64,000 bases of DNA, from contig CAMZMU010000062.1 of the NCBI GenBank assembly GCA_947311845.1, forward strand, positions 46,024,030 through 46,088,029. The letters run 5' to 3'. Shown one piece after another: positions 1 through 12,700 of this stretch; positions within the stretch are counted from its first letter, which is position 1; the number at the start of each line of letters is the position of its first letter. The position numbers and the translations under genes were made by a program. Origin of the DNA: Poa pratensis (Eukaryota > Streptophyta > Magnoliopsida > Poales > Poaceae). The notes beneath the pieces are model-generated. The model saw only the letters and a list, made by a program, of their open reading frames with translations. It searched no databases and was not told the DNA's origin.

Positions 1-46
1 TTTCAGAACGGGTTCATTGCCTAAGAAAGATGCTCCTAGCCTCCTA

Positions 47-169
47 CTCCCTCCGATCCAAATTACTTGACTTGGGTTTGTCCAAATACGGATGTATCTA
101 GACACTAAACAAGTATAGATACATCCATTCTTGTACAAACACAAGTCAAGTAATTTGGAACGGAGGGAG
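47..169. mobile_element. Stowaway-type MITE
   Basis: A 123-bp element begins CTCCCTCCGATCC and ends GGAACGGAGGGAG, so its ends are near-perfect inverted repeats. It is flanked on both sides by the dinucleotide TA (45-46 and 170-171), the Tc1/mariner target. The interior is itself nearly palindromic and folds back along its whole length, as Stowaway elements do. It carries no coding sequence and depends on a transposase supplied elsewhere. Confidence 0.93.
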
Positions 170-288
170 TACTAACTACCCTAGCGGTACCTAGAGTGTG
201 ATGTTTTACCAAGAAAGGAAAAGACGAACGTGTTCGTACTTGAATATCGTCGAGTTATTGGCACATTCCATTTTTCCTAAGAAAATAA

Positions 289-2494
289 TCTATACCTATA
301 TATATATATATAATATAATAATAAAAGTATTAAGACTTCTTTTCGTACGTCGTTGAAAATACCCCTAAAGTTGGCTAAAATTACCCACCACTGCCACCCA
401 TAAGTCATGTACCGATTCGTTTTTACGTTCCCTGTCTCCCCGTCAAACTTTCCTCGCCCAGCTGAAATTCGTTCTGGCCCAGCCATCTTTTCCCGGCCTA
501 CAGCTCGTGGAGCTTTTCCCGTCGCCGATTTCCTGTCGCGAATCACTTCGCCGCCGCACAGCCTTGAAACCATAAGACCCCAGCCCCTCCCCCACTCGCT
601 CGTCCCCTTCCTCTCTCGCTCTCCTGTCGCCGTACGCACGGCCGAAGCTACGGCCGCCGTCGCCGACGCGAACCACCGCCGTTTCCAGCCGCCCTGGACA
701 AATCGAAGTGGACAAAAAGAACCGCGTCGTCCTCCTCTACCTCCTCGCCGAGTAGCATGTGCCGGGAGGCTCGGAAACGTCCACACGGGAGTGGTCTTCT
801 CCGTGGCCGGCCGCCGGTCGCCGCGTGCGAGTGCGACGTGGAGGTGGACGTCGAGACGGAGAGGTGCGTACAGCTGGGGCGCACTTGGGAGCGGAGCAAG
901 GCGAAGCAAGATCGGGGGGCGGCTCGAGCTTGGCGGCTGGATCGCGGAAAGTAACAGGGGCGACGTCGTTCGAGGTGGCGGCGAGCGAGGTCACGACGCG
1001 TAAGGAGGCGAGCACGCGGGAGCATCCTGGCGGCGGCGCGCGCAGGCACGAGAGGAGGAGGGGCCGTTGGCCGAGCCAGAGCTAGCAGCGGCAGGCCCGT
1101 CCCCCGGTCACGCCGCCTACGCCATGCACTCTGCTACCTGCTCCTGCCGTCAGCGCAACTCGCTTCAGGCCTCTGGCTCAAGGCCTCCCACCCCGGACAC
1201 CAAAAGGTTCCCCTGCCTATCGCCTTCCCTTGCCGGCGCGAGGTCTGTGCACATAATTCGGGCGACCGGCGTGCGGTCTCCTCCCCTAATTCCGGTGACA
1301 ATGGCGACGGAGGCTGCTCCAGGTGAAGCTCGAGGAGGAGCCGATTTGCTTGTTCATTTAATTTTTTCTGATCCGATTTGCCTCTTCCGTGCCCCGCTTC
1401 GGATGGTCATCGCCGGCGGCATCAAGAGCTGGGCTGCAGAAATTGCCGTGATTTGGGAGGAGGCAACTACCGAGCGGCGAGCAGCGCCAACGAACCACTG
1501 ACGGGCTAACAGCAGAGCAGAGCAGAGCTAGCAGCAACATCCTCGTGAAGAAATGGGCTTCCCTTTAGTTGAATATACGGAGCAAGCTAGAGCACATAAA
1601 AAACCGAGCAAACTTTCGAGCTAGCGCACTTTTTAAGTACACGGCTTGATTCCCAAGCTCACTGTTGCAGCACGGAATTTAACACAAAATGGATTAGGGA
1701 CCTGAGAGCTGTTTGGTTAATTCCTAACTCATGTTTTGTTCATACCTCCATTTTTTTGCTATTTTGACTCCCGTACAAGTGGAAATGTTTGGACTTTTTT
1801 ATCTTTGCACAGAATGGAAATAATTACCACAACAAGTGGTAATTAGAGAAGGTGGAACAAACCAAATATTTCTGTCTTTTGATAAGGAACTGTGATGATG
1901 TAATCCTTATGGTTTCCTACCTGCGGTCTAGATGCGGTTTGGACTCAACGCAAGGCTACTTCCATTTGGCTCGGGACAAGCTGCTTATGTCCGTTTCTTA
2001 TGATCTTTTTTACGTGAGGCAAAGAGATAAAAGAGGAAGCAGTAAAGATCAGAAAGGATTAAGAATGTTGGATGATAATCGTTTGTTCTGAATTTTACTT
2101 GGTGATTCATTGGTCTTGCGGAGTTGCAGTGACTATTACGGCAAAAGGTGTCACATATGGTGCATTTAAGATTTTGTGGGACATCAAAGTATGAAAGTTG
2201 GAACATTGAAAAATATCAGTCAAGTACACGTGTTGCGTCATTTTGCATAATGTCGTACATTTATAAACAAGTTTCATGTCTATTCTGCAGATGAGGTCAA
2301 CTGGTGGTGTAAGAAGTGGGAGAAGAGCGTTACTTCTGCAACTTTGTTAAAATTCTGATAACAATATTCATATTTATAAAGTTGCAATATGCAAATGATT
2401 GTCTACATCACCGTCCCTCGATTAGTGAAATTCTTCATATGTTAAAATGTTTAATGATAATGAAACCGTATCAACGCACGGGCACGTTTGCTAG
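289..2494 (+). mobile_element. Non-autonomous Helitron 1
   Basis: The 5' end reads TCTATACC followed by an AT-rich run and AATAATAAAAG, preceded by A at 288. The 3' end reads CTAG (2491-2494) followed by T, so insertion was between A and T as expected of Helitrons. About 10 bases before CTAG is a short hairpin with stem CCGT/ACGG (2466-2469 and 2478-2481). The first 1.2 kb is strongly GC-rich and looks like captured genic DNA, but I recognise no protein in any frame; open frames on both strands there are composition artefacts. The distal part is AT-rich. No Rep/helicase is present. Confidence 0.75.
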
Positions 2495-3489
2495 TAATCA
2501 TAAAGTCGATAAAACTAGCGAGCAGAAGGAATTCAGCTTTAGAGAAGCGGGTTGCGTGGCAAGCAATAGTAATTTTGTTCAATTCCGAAAAAAGGATGAT
2601 CACAGTTCATGCGATGGAAGGGCGTTCTTGAGGATTGGAGATTTTTGGTGCTCCCTCCGTTTTAAAAAACCGAAAATCGCATTTACGAGTTTCAAAAAAA
2701 TCTGAAAAAATCCGCGTGTAGACAATGGTATATCAAACAAACATGTAATTTCAAATACTTTGTATTGCGATCGGCGCATAAACCATGTTCGTCAACCAAG
2801 TTTGTTCAGTGGTCGTAACGTAATTGGTTAGTGGGCTTTAACACGTCGTTTTATGTTCATTGGTTATTATTGTAAACTATGTTATATCAATAGCAAGTGC
2901 AAATGTTGTCAAATTGTGACACACAAAACAAATTTGACAACAAAAGCCAGCAAAGAATCATGCCATGGGTTCACTATGTACTCTAGAATATTCTGTAAAT
3001 ATGCTTAGGTAATCCATACACTTGAAATGATTGTTAGATATTTGTTATACATATAGTATGCTTTAGAGAGGCAGACTTTAGTTACAAAATAAATTTGAAT
3101 TTAGCACATGCAAGTGTATTTTTCAATGATGATCATTACAGAAGTATTAAGAACACATTATACCTAATATTTAGCAGCACTGTTAAATAATATGCAGTTA
3201 ACTGTGCAAAATAATACATTACACTCGCTAATATTATAGCATGATAAAATAAGTTATAATGAAATATAAAATTTTAGTGCAAACTATATTAATATACCAT
3301 GTGTTTTTTCAAGTGTATCTACCTCGTGGTTATATGAAAAATTAGAATTTCAACATGACACTAAGCGGTGTGTTCTTATAGCTGAAAATGTAGTGAGAAA
3401 GTAGTATCTCATGTATTCTTATTGTGAAATTTTGTATACTTGGCAGTTGGCACCAAATCTCTCAAACAATTCTCATAGGCACGAGCTAA
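2495..3489. other. AT-rich intergenic stretch, no gene seen
   Basis: No open frame with recognisable protein, no splice-like structure and no terminal repeats were found here. A lone CTCCCTCCG motif near 2650 resembles a Stowaway end, but no partner end is present. Confidence 0.6.
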
Positions 3490-3747
3490 GAGCATCCATA
3501 GTGGACAGCGCTTACGCGGACGCTTAAGTGAAAACAAATACTAGAAAATACAATTACGAGCATAGCGCTGGTGTGCGCAACGCTGGGCGCTTAATCAATA
3601 TCTAGGCCGACTCCCACACGCCTCTGATGCATGCTTCAAAGAGGAATAATAGTTTAGCGTCGATCGATTGGTTTGCGACCGCGCCCATGATTGATGGAAG
3701 AACATAGATCCTAGAGTTGGGGCCCAGACGCCGCGATGTGGATGCTC
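3490..3747. mobile_element. Tourist-like MITE
   Basis: A 258-bp block starts GAGCATCCATAG and ends CTATGTGGATGCTC-like (GATGTGGATGCTC), giving inverted GAGCATCCA ends. It is flanked by TAA on both sides (3487-3489 and 3748-3750), matching the TWA target of PIF/Harbinger MITEs. The terminal repeats match well only over the first 9-10 bases, so the copy is old or the family assignment is approximate. Confidence 0.6.
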
Positions 3748-3799
3748 TAAAACACTCTAATATCAGATAAGGCTACAGATAAATGATCATGATTATCAT

Positions 3800-4262
3800 T
3801 GTCAGCTGTGCCGGTGGCAGGGAGAGACGGCTAGACACATCCTCTTCGGATGTCGCTACTCCCTGCGCATTTGGCGAGCCACGGTTTCTTGGCTTGCTTG
3901 TCCTTCCATGCTGCAGGATTTAGGATCGGGTCGCTCACTTGTTGTGCAGTACTGGCATGCCATCTGTAAGACCTCAACTGTCCATCCAAAGGTCTCCGTG
4001 ATGGCTCATTTCGTAGGAAATTTGGAAGGATAGAAACGCTCGTGTCTTCAGCACCAAATCAACATTGACTTCAGTTTTTTTTCCTGAAGATCAAAGACGA
4101 AAGCAGAAATTGGATCTATGCCGGAGCCTAACATTTGGCAGAAATTATCCCTTAGTTCGCTATGTAAGGTTGTCTTTTATTTTGACCTAGACCGTCCCAT
4201 GTTTTGCTTTTACTATAACAATATAAAAGGCAAAATTTTGCCTCGTTTCAAAACAAAGAAAG
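3800..4262 (+). mobile_element. LINE 3' fragment (zf-RVT end)
   Basis: Translation from about 3805 gives a CQLC...H...C zinc-knuckle pattern, typical of the zf-RVT domain near the C-terminus of plant L1-type LINE ORF2, followed by degenerate frames with stops. The end near 4225-4260 has the tail AAAAGGCAAAATTTTGCCTCGTTT common at plant LINE 3' ends. Endonuclease, reverse transcriptase and most of the protein are absent, so this is a dead 5'-truncated remnant. Confidence 0.7.
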
Positions 4263-4399
4263 AATACCACTCAAACAGAACCAAATAAATTGACTCCGCT
4301 CAAGGTAAGGTAGTGAACCGCCCCAAGCCCCACTAGACGAGATGCCCACCACCGGCCCCATCCACTATATGCGCCTCCAGCAACAAACGCCTACCGCGT

Positions 4400-5489
4400 T
4401 GTCATCGTATTGAACAACAGATGCCTAGGGGTAGGCTTAAGTTCGGAGCCGATGGACGCTAGAGGATTCAGGGAGGGATAGCGCGCAGGAATGCACACAC
4501 AGAAGACAAACGGACGAACACGAGGATTTACCCTGCTTCGGGGCTCTCACGAGAGATAATACCCCTACTGCAGCATCTAGCCTATTTGGTGTATTTTTCC
4601 CTCTGTATATGATATGTACAAAGGCTCCTTGAGCTGTATGTCTAAGTATCTCTAAGCCTGAGCATGGCAGCACTAGGTTCTTATGGAGAAGGGAGCTAGC
4701 AGAGAGCACTGGGGGAAAATGAGCCCATCGGGCTGCTGTGAGCGTTCCCCCTGGTGCTCCTTATATAGGGAGCCCAGGGGACAAGATACACTGTACAGGT
4801 ACTGCCGCTGAGATGACTACTGGGTCTAATCAACACTATTGTTGATTTGACCACTGGGGTCTCATCCGCACTGTGCACGCGTTATGGAGGCGTACTGTCG
4901 TCACATCATAGGCACTGTGCTTGCATCACGGGAATGGGCTTGGCATGTCCGGCCTGTCCTTCGTCTTGTCTTCTTGCGCCTGTCTTCTGGATCTTCTGGC
5001 CACCAGCTTATCTTCTCCTGGGGATAGATGGTATCTGGTAGCTGGTGCGGGTGGTTGATGTTGGATGTACGCCAGTAGACAGATATCCCGGGTGTGTACG
5101 CGAACGAGCATGGAGCAGCCTCGGCCCGATCCGAGACGCGGAGCGGCCTGCCGAGCTATGCGCGATGCCGGCCCAGCCGAGGTTGGACATCCCGGCCCGC
5201 CGAGGCTGGAGACGACGGCCTGCCGAGACTGGGCATCTCGGTCTGCCAAAGCTGGAGACGCCGGCCCGATCCGGGGTACGGAGTATCTCGGCCCATCCGA
5301 GATAGAGGGCACCGACATAAATGTATGTCGGCCCAGAGATGGGTATTCCGGCCTGGGTCATGCCAATCTCGGCCCAGGCTACCTTCAGTGCCTTTTTCTT
5401 TATCCTTTACATATTTATTTCCTGTTCCTTTCTCCCGATGACCCAGCAAGACCATCAACTATGGGGTACCCGGGGTTACATCCCCGACA
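4400..5489 (-). mobile_element. Solo LTR (Gypsy-like), TSD CGCGT
   Basis: Read on the minus strand the LTR starts TGTCGGGGATG and ends CGATGACA (plus strand TGTCATCG to CCCCGACA). A perfect 5-bp duplication CGCGT flanks it at 4395-4399 and 5490-5494. A TATA-like CCTATATAAGG lies on the minus strand near 4760-4772, as expected of an LTR promoter. The middle (5105-5350) is a GC-rich run of short CGGCCC/CCGAG motifs. No internal domain, primer-binding site or second LTR is present, so this is what remains after recombination between LTRs. The exact family is not certain. Confidence 0.88.
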
Positions 5490-5494
5490 CGCGT

Positions 5495-6129
5495 CGTCCA
5501 TCTCCGACGCTGCCCGCAATCTCCACTCGTCGAAATCCCCGCCCGAAAATATGAGTACCAGAAATCTACTATAATGATCTCATATCTTAGGATGAACAAA
5601 TTACCTACTCTACTTCCAACCTCATTTTGAATTAAATATGAGTTTGTTTTTATAAAACTTTTAACAAAGGTGGCCCTGGAAATATCTTTATCAGTTTTGG
5701 AACAATCCAAAGTATCTCTGCAATTCTTCCTTTTTTTTGGATCATGTTTGAAACTTCGATGTTTTCCATTCTGTTTGAAACAAAGAAAACAGAAATATAG
5801 AAAAGAAAACGATATACTCACTTACCTTGAGGGGTCAAAAGCTGGTCCAACTTCTTCACGCAAGCGGTAGCACAGCTTAGCCGAAGCCCAATCCCGGTCC
5901 AGCAGAAGCCAAGCCCAACCCAGCTCCCGCCAATTTTCCTCTTCTCTTCGGCAGGTGTGTGGCAACACATAGTTCTGCCGTCCTCGCCTCGCCGCCCTCG
6001 CAGTTGCAGACCTCTCCAAGCCTCATTGTTGTGCCCTTGAACTCCACAGTGTCTTGCTGCCTCTCCCCTCCAGGCTCCAGAGCAAATGAACCAGGATGTC
6101 AAGGCTCATTGCCATCGTCCCTTTCTTCT
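5495..6129. other. Unassigned low-copy-looking stretch
   Basis: With the solo LTR and one TSD copy ignored, flanking bases 4342-4399 and 5495-5570 read as one continuous 45-codon frame starting ATGCCC and ending TAA. This may be a small gene fragment or chance. The part at 5840-6120 is moderately GC-rich with no recognised protein. No terminal repeats were found. Confidence 0.3.
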
Positions 6130-8905
6130 TCTATACTACTATTAAAAGAACAAACTTGTCTTGCTGGGATACATTAAATCTGAGCTCTTCAATATCCGAT
6201 CAAATGGCCCAGATCGTCTCAATGTTTGACAACTCAACATTGTCCGTTTTGAACCGTTTTGCCCTCCCACCAAATCACATAATACTACTAAATTGCCACC
6301 GTACCCCTTCGTTCTTTTATTTCTGCTCTCCCGGAACAATCCCTTCCGCCCACTCAAACACATGTCGAGAACAATCCCTTCCGCCAATTCCAAATAGCGA
6401 TTGGATGTACAAGTCATGGAATCGAAAGATTTGGTGAATCTGACGGGAGGGGAGGATGGCCGTCGGCGGGACGCGGGGCTGCAGGGCTCCAGCGGCCATG
6501 GAGGATTGGCGGGGAGGACGGCCGGCGGCGGGGCGTGGGATCGGAGCAGCCAGAGACGGCCGGCGGCGGCGACGGCTCGGCGTGGGGCCGGAGCAGCCAG
6601 AGATGGCCGGCGGTGCCGGCGGCTCGGCGTGGGGCTGCAAGGATGACCTGCGGCGGGGCCGGAGCGGCCAGAGACGGCCTGCGGCGGGGGCGGGGCCGGA
6701 GCGGCCAGGGACGGCCGACGCGGGGCACGGGGCCGGAGCGGCCAGAGACGGTCGACGTGGGACGCGGGGCCGGAACGGCTAGGGACGGACGAGGCTGAAG
6801 CGGCCAGAGACGGACGACGCGGTGCGCGTGGCCAGATCGGCCGGCGGCGGTGCGCGGGGCCAGAGCGGCCGGCGCTGGTGGTTGCAGGATGCAGCGAGGC
6901 AGAGGACGAGCGGCTTGTGACACCGACGCGGCAGGGCACTCAAAAAAATCCGTCTGTTGCTCGTATCGTGCGGTGTGAGTCACGACCCCGATCCCCAACC
7001 GAGTTCCTCTTGCGAGGGTCCACCGCGCCGCCGCCGGACATCAGAGACGCGCTCAGCGTACGTCTAGCTCTTCTGGCTCGGGCCACGACGGCGCACAGGC
7101 GGGCGCACGCGAGATGCTCGTCCTCCGCCGGTGCGTCCACCACAACGGCTTCCACTCTTCCAGGCGGGCGCACACGAGATGTTCGTCCTCCGCCACTGCG
7201 TCCAGCACGGGCAGCAGGCAGCAGCAACACGCCCTCCGTCTTTGGTGAGACATAATCCTCCTCTCTCTTGAGTATTTCAGCCCGTGATTGCGCGATCTGA
7301 GCGGAATTGATTTTTGGGCTGAGAAATCAGGCCTGGGATCTCACCCATAGTTTCGAGAAGAGAATAAGGAGATCACGAGGTCCTCCATGAGTCAATTATG
7401 ATCCATGTCAGTTGACTCAGATACGGAGCAAGAACTTACTATGTGCCATTCACTGAAGGCTCCACGGGGTTTTATCGCAGCGAGGATGATCTGAATTCTG
7501 ACGTGTATTTCATCTTCGCAGTTGAGACCATATGCAGCAGGTTTGACCCAGTCATCTGATCCTGATGAATTGGTTGACGAAACATTACCCTGAGGTGGAC
7601 ACCAATTCTATTTCTTTTTCATTTTCATCTGAATCCACCCCAAAAGAATTCTCAATTATCCTGAATGCAAATTAGTTACGGTCTGAAATTCAAATATTCA
7701 ATTAGCTATCTGTTAATAGTTCCGGTTGCTTCTATTGGATTATCTGAAAAGATTTAGATGCTAAAGTTACTATTACAATTGATTGTGCCCACTCAATTTT
7801 AATTTTGGAGGCAATTTACCATCTAATGGCACTTATTTGGCTGCTCCTTATGCTTCACTGTCACTCCCTGTATGTACTCACATTTGGTTTGTTGCATAGA
7901 ATTATAATGTAGTAAATTGGCATGTATTCTACTTATCTTAACGCATTTCTTCTTATTTTTTGTACATTCTAATTCTTTACTTTGCATTTTCTTGGTTAAA
8001 CGAATGAAGACCCTAACAAGTATATTCATGGTGCTGCATGTGTGCTCGCCGGCTTGCCGGCCGGCCGTGCGTGTGTGCGTCGCCGTCCTTCCCTGCCGCC
8101 CCGGCGAGCTCTTCCAGCGGCGGCCAATGACGAATCAACCTCTTCTGGTCCAGCCGTGCGGGAACACATAGAGACGGCTGGCGTCCGCGGCGACGACGGG
8201 AAGGAGGAGCCATAGAGACGGTGTCCGTCGTGGTCGTCTGCGGTGTCGACGGGGAGACGAGCCTCGGACGCCCAGATCGGGTGAGGACGTTCTCGATCGC
8301 CACGGCCGCTGCAGACGCGTCCACACAAGTAGGACGCCGCTCCGCTGCGAGGCGCCGGGAAAGCAGAGCGCAGCACACATGTGCAGTCGGGAACCCGGCG
8401 AGGTGGCCGCCCGCCAGCCACAGCACGTAGTGCAAGCAAAGAGACGCCGCAGGAGGAACAGTCAAGACCAGAATAGAGACTCGGCAGATATATTCAGGTG
8501 GGCCCATCTCCGTCTTCCAACGAGCCCAAAATGAATATTTATTTTGGTAACTTGAAGCCAGGGCTTGCGAGGATTAAACAGACTAGCTGCTAGAAGAACA
8601 CGAAACCGCATGCAGATTGTTCGCCAAAGTCTGTTTAGTTATGTGATTGAAGGCATGAAGCAAGCGATCAAGATGGACGAGTTAAGTTAGATGTGGGAGT
8701 GCATACGAATTAATTAATTAAAAGCAGAGTGGTCGGTCTTCAAGTGTCATACGTGTAAATGATGAGCATTCACTGATTGACAAACTTATTCCTGATAAAC
8801 TGAATATGCACTCCTCTGATATGATTTTTTTAAAAAAAATTGTATTAAGCTTCGCCTTTATTTTGGTTTGACAAATAACGTGCGTTGCACGTGCACATCT
8901 ACTAG
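6130..8905 (+). mobile_element. Non-autonomous Helitron 2
   Basis: The 5' end is TCTATACTACTATTAAAAGAA and the 3' end CTAG (8902-8905) followed by T. The terminal hairpin is ACGTGC-GTT-GCACGT at 8878-8892, ten bases before CTAG. The first 180 bases closely match those of the Helitron at 19514, so both belong to one family. Two GC-rich blocks (6440-7250 and 8035-8450) are likely captured host DNA but encode nothing I recognise. The base before the 5' TC is T rather than the usual A, which may reflect a later mutation. Confidence 0.83.
6530..6880. repeat. GC-rich degenerate minisatellite
   Basis: The motif GGCCGGAGCGGCCAGAGACGG recurs about every 30-65 bases with variations through this block inside Helitron 2. 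It keeps several frames open on both strands, which explains the long but meaningless Gly/Arg- and Ala/Pro-rich translations. Confidence 0.6.
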
Positions 8906-9748
8906 TATTCTTTTAGAAAAAGAGGGCCTCGCCCCGGCTCCATTACTCATGAAACCAGTTACAGCATCCGATTACAGCACCCGGGAGAAGCTGAGTGCAA
9001 GCTCCAGGTCGGGTGTTCAGGTTTCCTATTTTCTCTTGCAATCACCGTAATATATCACTCCACGTCGGGCCGTCCACAAGCCTGGGCGGCTGGAGCCCTC
9101 AGCGCTATAACCAAGCAAGACGAAGAACTCAGGCCGTCATAGCACGGCTGGTAAAACTTCAGGTTTGCAGCCGAATTTTCTTGTCATTTACATGTCTTGA
9201 TATACTATTTCCTTTTATATAAAAATGGTCTTCAGGTTTCCATTGTTGGAGGTAGGTTTACATAGAAACGACAGTCAACTGCAACCCCACATATAAAAAA
9301 ATAATCACAGCTCATAAACTTCATTATTGGAGGTGGGATTACCCAATGTCACAAGTACAGTACAGCATGGAGCAACAAAACACAAGTAGTTGCTACCCTA
9401 TCGAGAACTCTGGTCTGCATAATTATCCAACCTTTTCTTTTTGATTTGAGATCCACAACTATCCATCTACAACTACCTGAGTCGATCCGAATGACGGTCA
9501 CGTGCCTGCCTGGCTAGTGATTCCATTGTGCGACTCTTCTTTGGGTGCCCAGTGTCGGAGGATACCCAGCTGCTCGAGCTGCAGAGACAGCAGAGTGATG
9601 CTCACGATGTTCTGAAGGCCAAATGCCTTTGCCTTGAGCTTGATGTGTCCACCTGCGAGCGAGAAGTCACTGTAATGTTCCATCCTGCAGCGTACCGTTG
9701 TGGGCTGCCTGTGCACAGTTCCATCAAAACTTACCCGTGGTGCCTCCT
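8906..9748. other. ObgC downstream region, including likely 3' UTR
   Basis: No separate gene was recognised. The minus-strand sequence just below 9749 follows the ObgC stop codon and should hold its 3' UTR; the polyadenylation site cannot be fixed by eye. A similar phrase (TTGGAGGTAGGTTTAC, TTGGAGGTGGGATTAC) occurs twice near 9245 and 9328. Confidence 0.45.
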
Positions 9749-12700
9749 CTAACTGAACTTGGGCCATCTGACAGCATCGTCGTCTCTTGAGATCATTGTC
9801 CTCGACGCGACCCTTTTGGGCTCTTCGTTCCAAAACATTTCCATCTGTGGAGAAGGGACCTTATTAAATCTGATGATGAATCCATTTATGCTATCTCAAG
9901 TTCAGTAACTGATCGTTTCTTGCTTAAGCCACATGAATACATACCTCACCGATAACTACAGTATCACCCTCTTTGACTCCAAGTTTGATAAGAGTTTTGT
10001 TGACGCCGCATGCCTCCAAAACATGCTGAAACCTTTTCAAGGATTCCGTATAGCTGCAACAGGAGAGAGATCAGTTACAAGTTGTGATAATCAACCAAAA
10101 AAATTCATAGTTAAAAGGTAGGGTATCAGTATGGGAAACTACTGTCCAACCGGGCTTAGCAAACTGCAATGTTCCTGAAGCGTAACAAGTTTATTTGCAT
10201 GGATAAACAGTTTAGAACGGGCTTGAAATAACAGAGGTTGTGAAGATAAGAGACAAAAACTTGCATAGATTATCCTTAAACTAGCCTATCCAATCACAAT
10301 ATGTTTAAAAGGGTTAAAGGTGCCGATTCACAAAAAGCTATCGCAGGTTTATATTATCAATAAAATAACCATCTTATTTGTATATTGCTGGTAACAGCCT
10401 TTTGTTCAAATACAGTATATGAAAATAGATAACAAAATCTCATGTGGAAATGTAAACAGGAGCTGATTAATCTCTTCAAACTTCAGAGTGGAAATTCAAA
10501 ATTGTGTTACTGTAACTGCATAATTTATTATGCTAAAGAGACAAATGCAGATAACTAAGAATCTGAAAAAGAACTCTTTCCAGATGAGCTTGCTGAGAAG
10601 TAAAAATAAACTACTTACTCCCAATTAGTCATTTGAACAAATCGTTCAATTCCAGCTCCGACAACATTCCATGTATTTGTGCCCTTGTCATGAATAATCT
10701 CAAAATCATTCATGGCAGAACTCCTTTCCCTTTTTATTGCATCAGCCACGTGATTCAGATTTTGAGTGTTATTCCATTCTGCAGAAACATGCAGTATCAA
10801 GAAAAACATCTAAACTGGGAAACTAAGTTATGTGTAAACCATGACAATGTAAAACAAATTTTAGTAAGAACAATCCTTCAGCATCAAATAAAAGAATTAA
10901 CACAAATGCAATCAACGGAGTATTGCAAATACTAGGTATAGAATTTCTGCACTAGCCAGTTATCCCAAAAGTCCGAACTGATGGAAAGGGGTTAGGCAAT
11001 ATATTTATATTCAACACTCCCCCTCACGTCTAGGCTATTTTAGTCCTTAGCGTGGGATAGGAGCGGGCTGCAGGATCTTTTTTTTCCTTTTTTTTTTAAA
11101 TCCGCGTGAGCGGGGTCTCGAACTCGAGACCTCTTGGCTCTGATACCATATAGAATTTCTGCACTAGCCAGTTATCCCAAAAGTCCGAACTGATGGAAAG
11201 GGGTTAGGCAATATATTTATATTCAACACTAGGGACATATAAAATGCATTTCCAGACTTGAGTAAGAGCTATTAGCTACTACTATAATTTGACGAACAGA
11301 AAATATGGGGTATATATGCACCTTCAGCTTCTTTCACCCTTTGCCTCTCTTTCTGTAGAACCTTGTAGATAGAAGAAACAACATCTTGTGTTCCTTGCCT
11401 GTTCAGTGCACTAATGCAATAAGGCTCGATACCTTGAGCCTGTAGCTTTTCTCGGAACATATTCCATCTGTCAGAAGCCTCTGGAAGATCCATCTTATTG
11501 TAAACCACTATATAAGGTTTGTCAACCAAAGAGGGGCTAAATAACTCCAGTTCCAAACGAACAGCCTCATACTCATATTCTGGTTGTTCTCCTGAGCCAT
11601 CAACAACATGCACCTAAGATCACAAACATGGAAACGCATAACATAAGAAATATTTATAACAATAACATAAGTGAAATGGATACAAATATGTATCATGCAG
11701 GAAAAAGAGAAACATACCAAGACCGAACATCTCTCACTATGCCTTAGAAACTCATGACCCAAACCATATCCACGATGAGCACCTTCCAGCAAGCCAGGAA
11801 GGTCTGCAACTACCATTGTAGCATCAAAATCTAATGAGACTACTCCAAGATTTGGGAGCAATGTTGTAAAAGGGTAGTTCGCTATAGTTGGCTTGGCAGC
11901 ACTAATAACGCTCAAAAGAGTGCTTTTTCCAGCATTTGGAGCTCCTACAATTCCCACATCAGCAACCAACTTTAGCTCCAAATCCAGCCACCTGGCAGCC
12001 ATCCCAGAAAGGATGTAATGTTAGCAAAAGCAAAGCTAGATTAGATCCCTATAAATAATGAATAAATCCAACTAGGGGGTTTGAAAAAAACGTAGCACAT
12101 GAATGGCTGGTTTTGACAGACTCGAAATTAAAGTGATCTCAAGATTCAGGTTTTACTCATGATTAGAACTAAGATTTTCATGGACAATTACTACGGCTGA
12201 AGTTGTTTGTTCACTGCAATGACCTTCAATCCTGAATGCGGAGTTCGTACACTAGATGAAACTCGTATAGCAGAAGAAAATTTTCTTTTCCATCAGACAT
12301 CATATGCAGAATACACAATAATTCAACTGTTGTGCCATCAGATAGAAGTTCACCAATTCAAATTTTAAACCCACGGCTATCGTGCGAGTGGATTCTTTAA
12401 CAACAACAAAAGTATCATATATTCATATGACTGGCATTTGACAGACATCACATTGTTTGTTCTTTTAAGTGCCCTTGCTAGAAGCCAGCTACTCCAAGTT
12501 CTGGGTACACCTTAGTGGCTGGGTCATCTGCTCATTATTAGCAAAGTGCAAGCAAATGAAACTACAAGTCGCCTTTTTCCGTTTTAGATATCGCGCTCGT
12601 TATATAAGGTGTGGTGGATATTGGCAATTGAAACTGCATATAAGATGCCTGGGTGTTTGTACCAGACATTGGGGGACTCTGGACTGAACATTGATAATGC

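Noticed and set aside
407..1501. Long overlapping open frames on both strands in the first 1.5 kb
   Set aside because: They are products of high GC and lack of stops; translations are Arg/Ala/Pro-rich with no domain, and the block lies inside a Helitron.
2640..2700. CTCCCTCCG motif as the end of another Stowaway MITE
   Set aside because: No matching inverted end followed by TA was found within a plausible distance.
6317..6998. Pro/Arg-rich minus-strand frames of up to 265 codons
   Set aside because: They run through a degenerate GC-rich minisatellite, and several frames are open at once, so this is not evidence of a gene.
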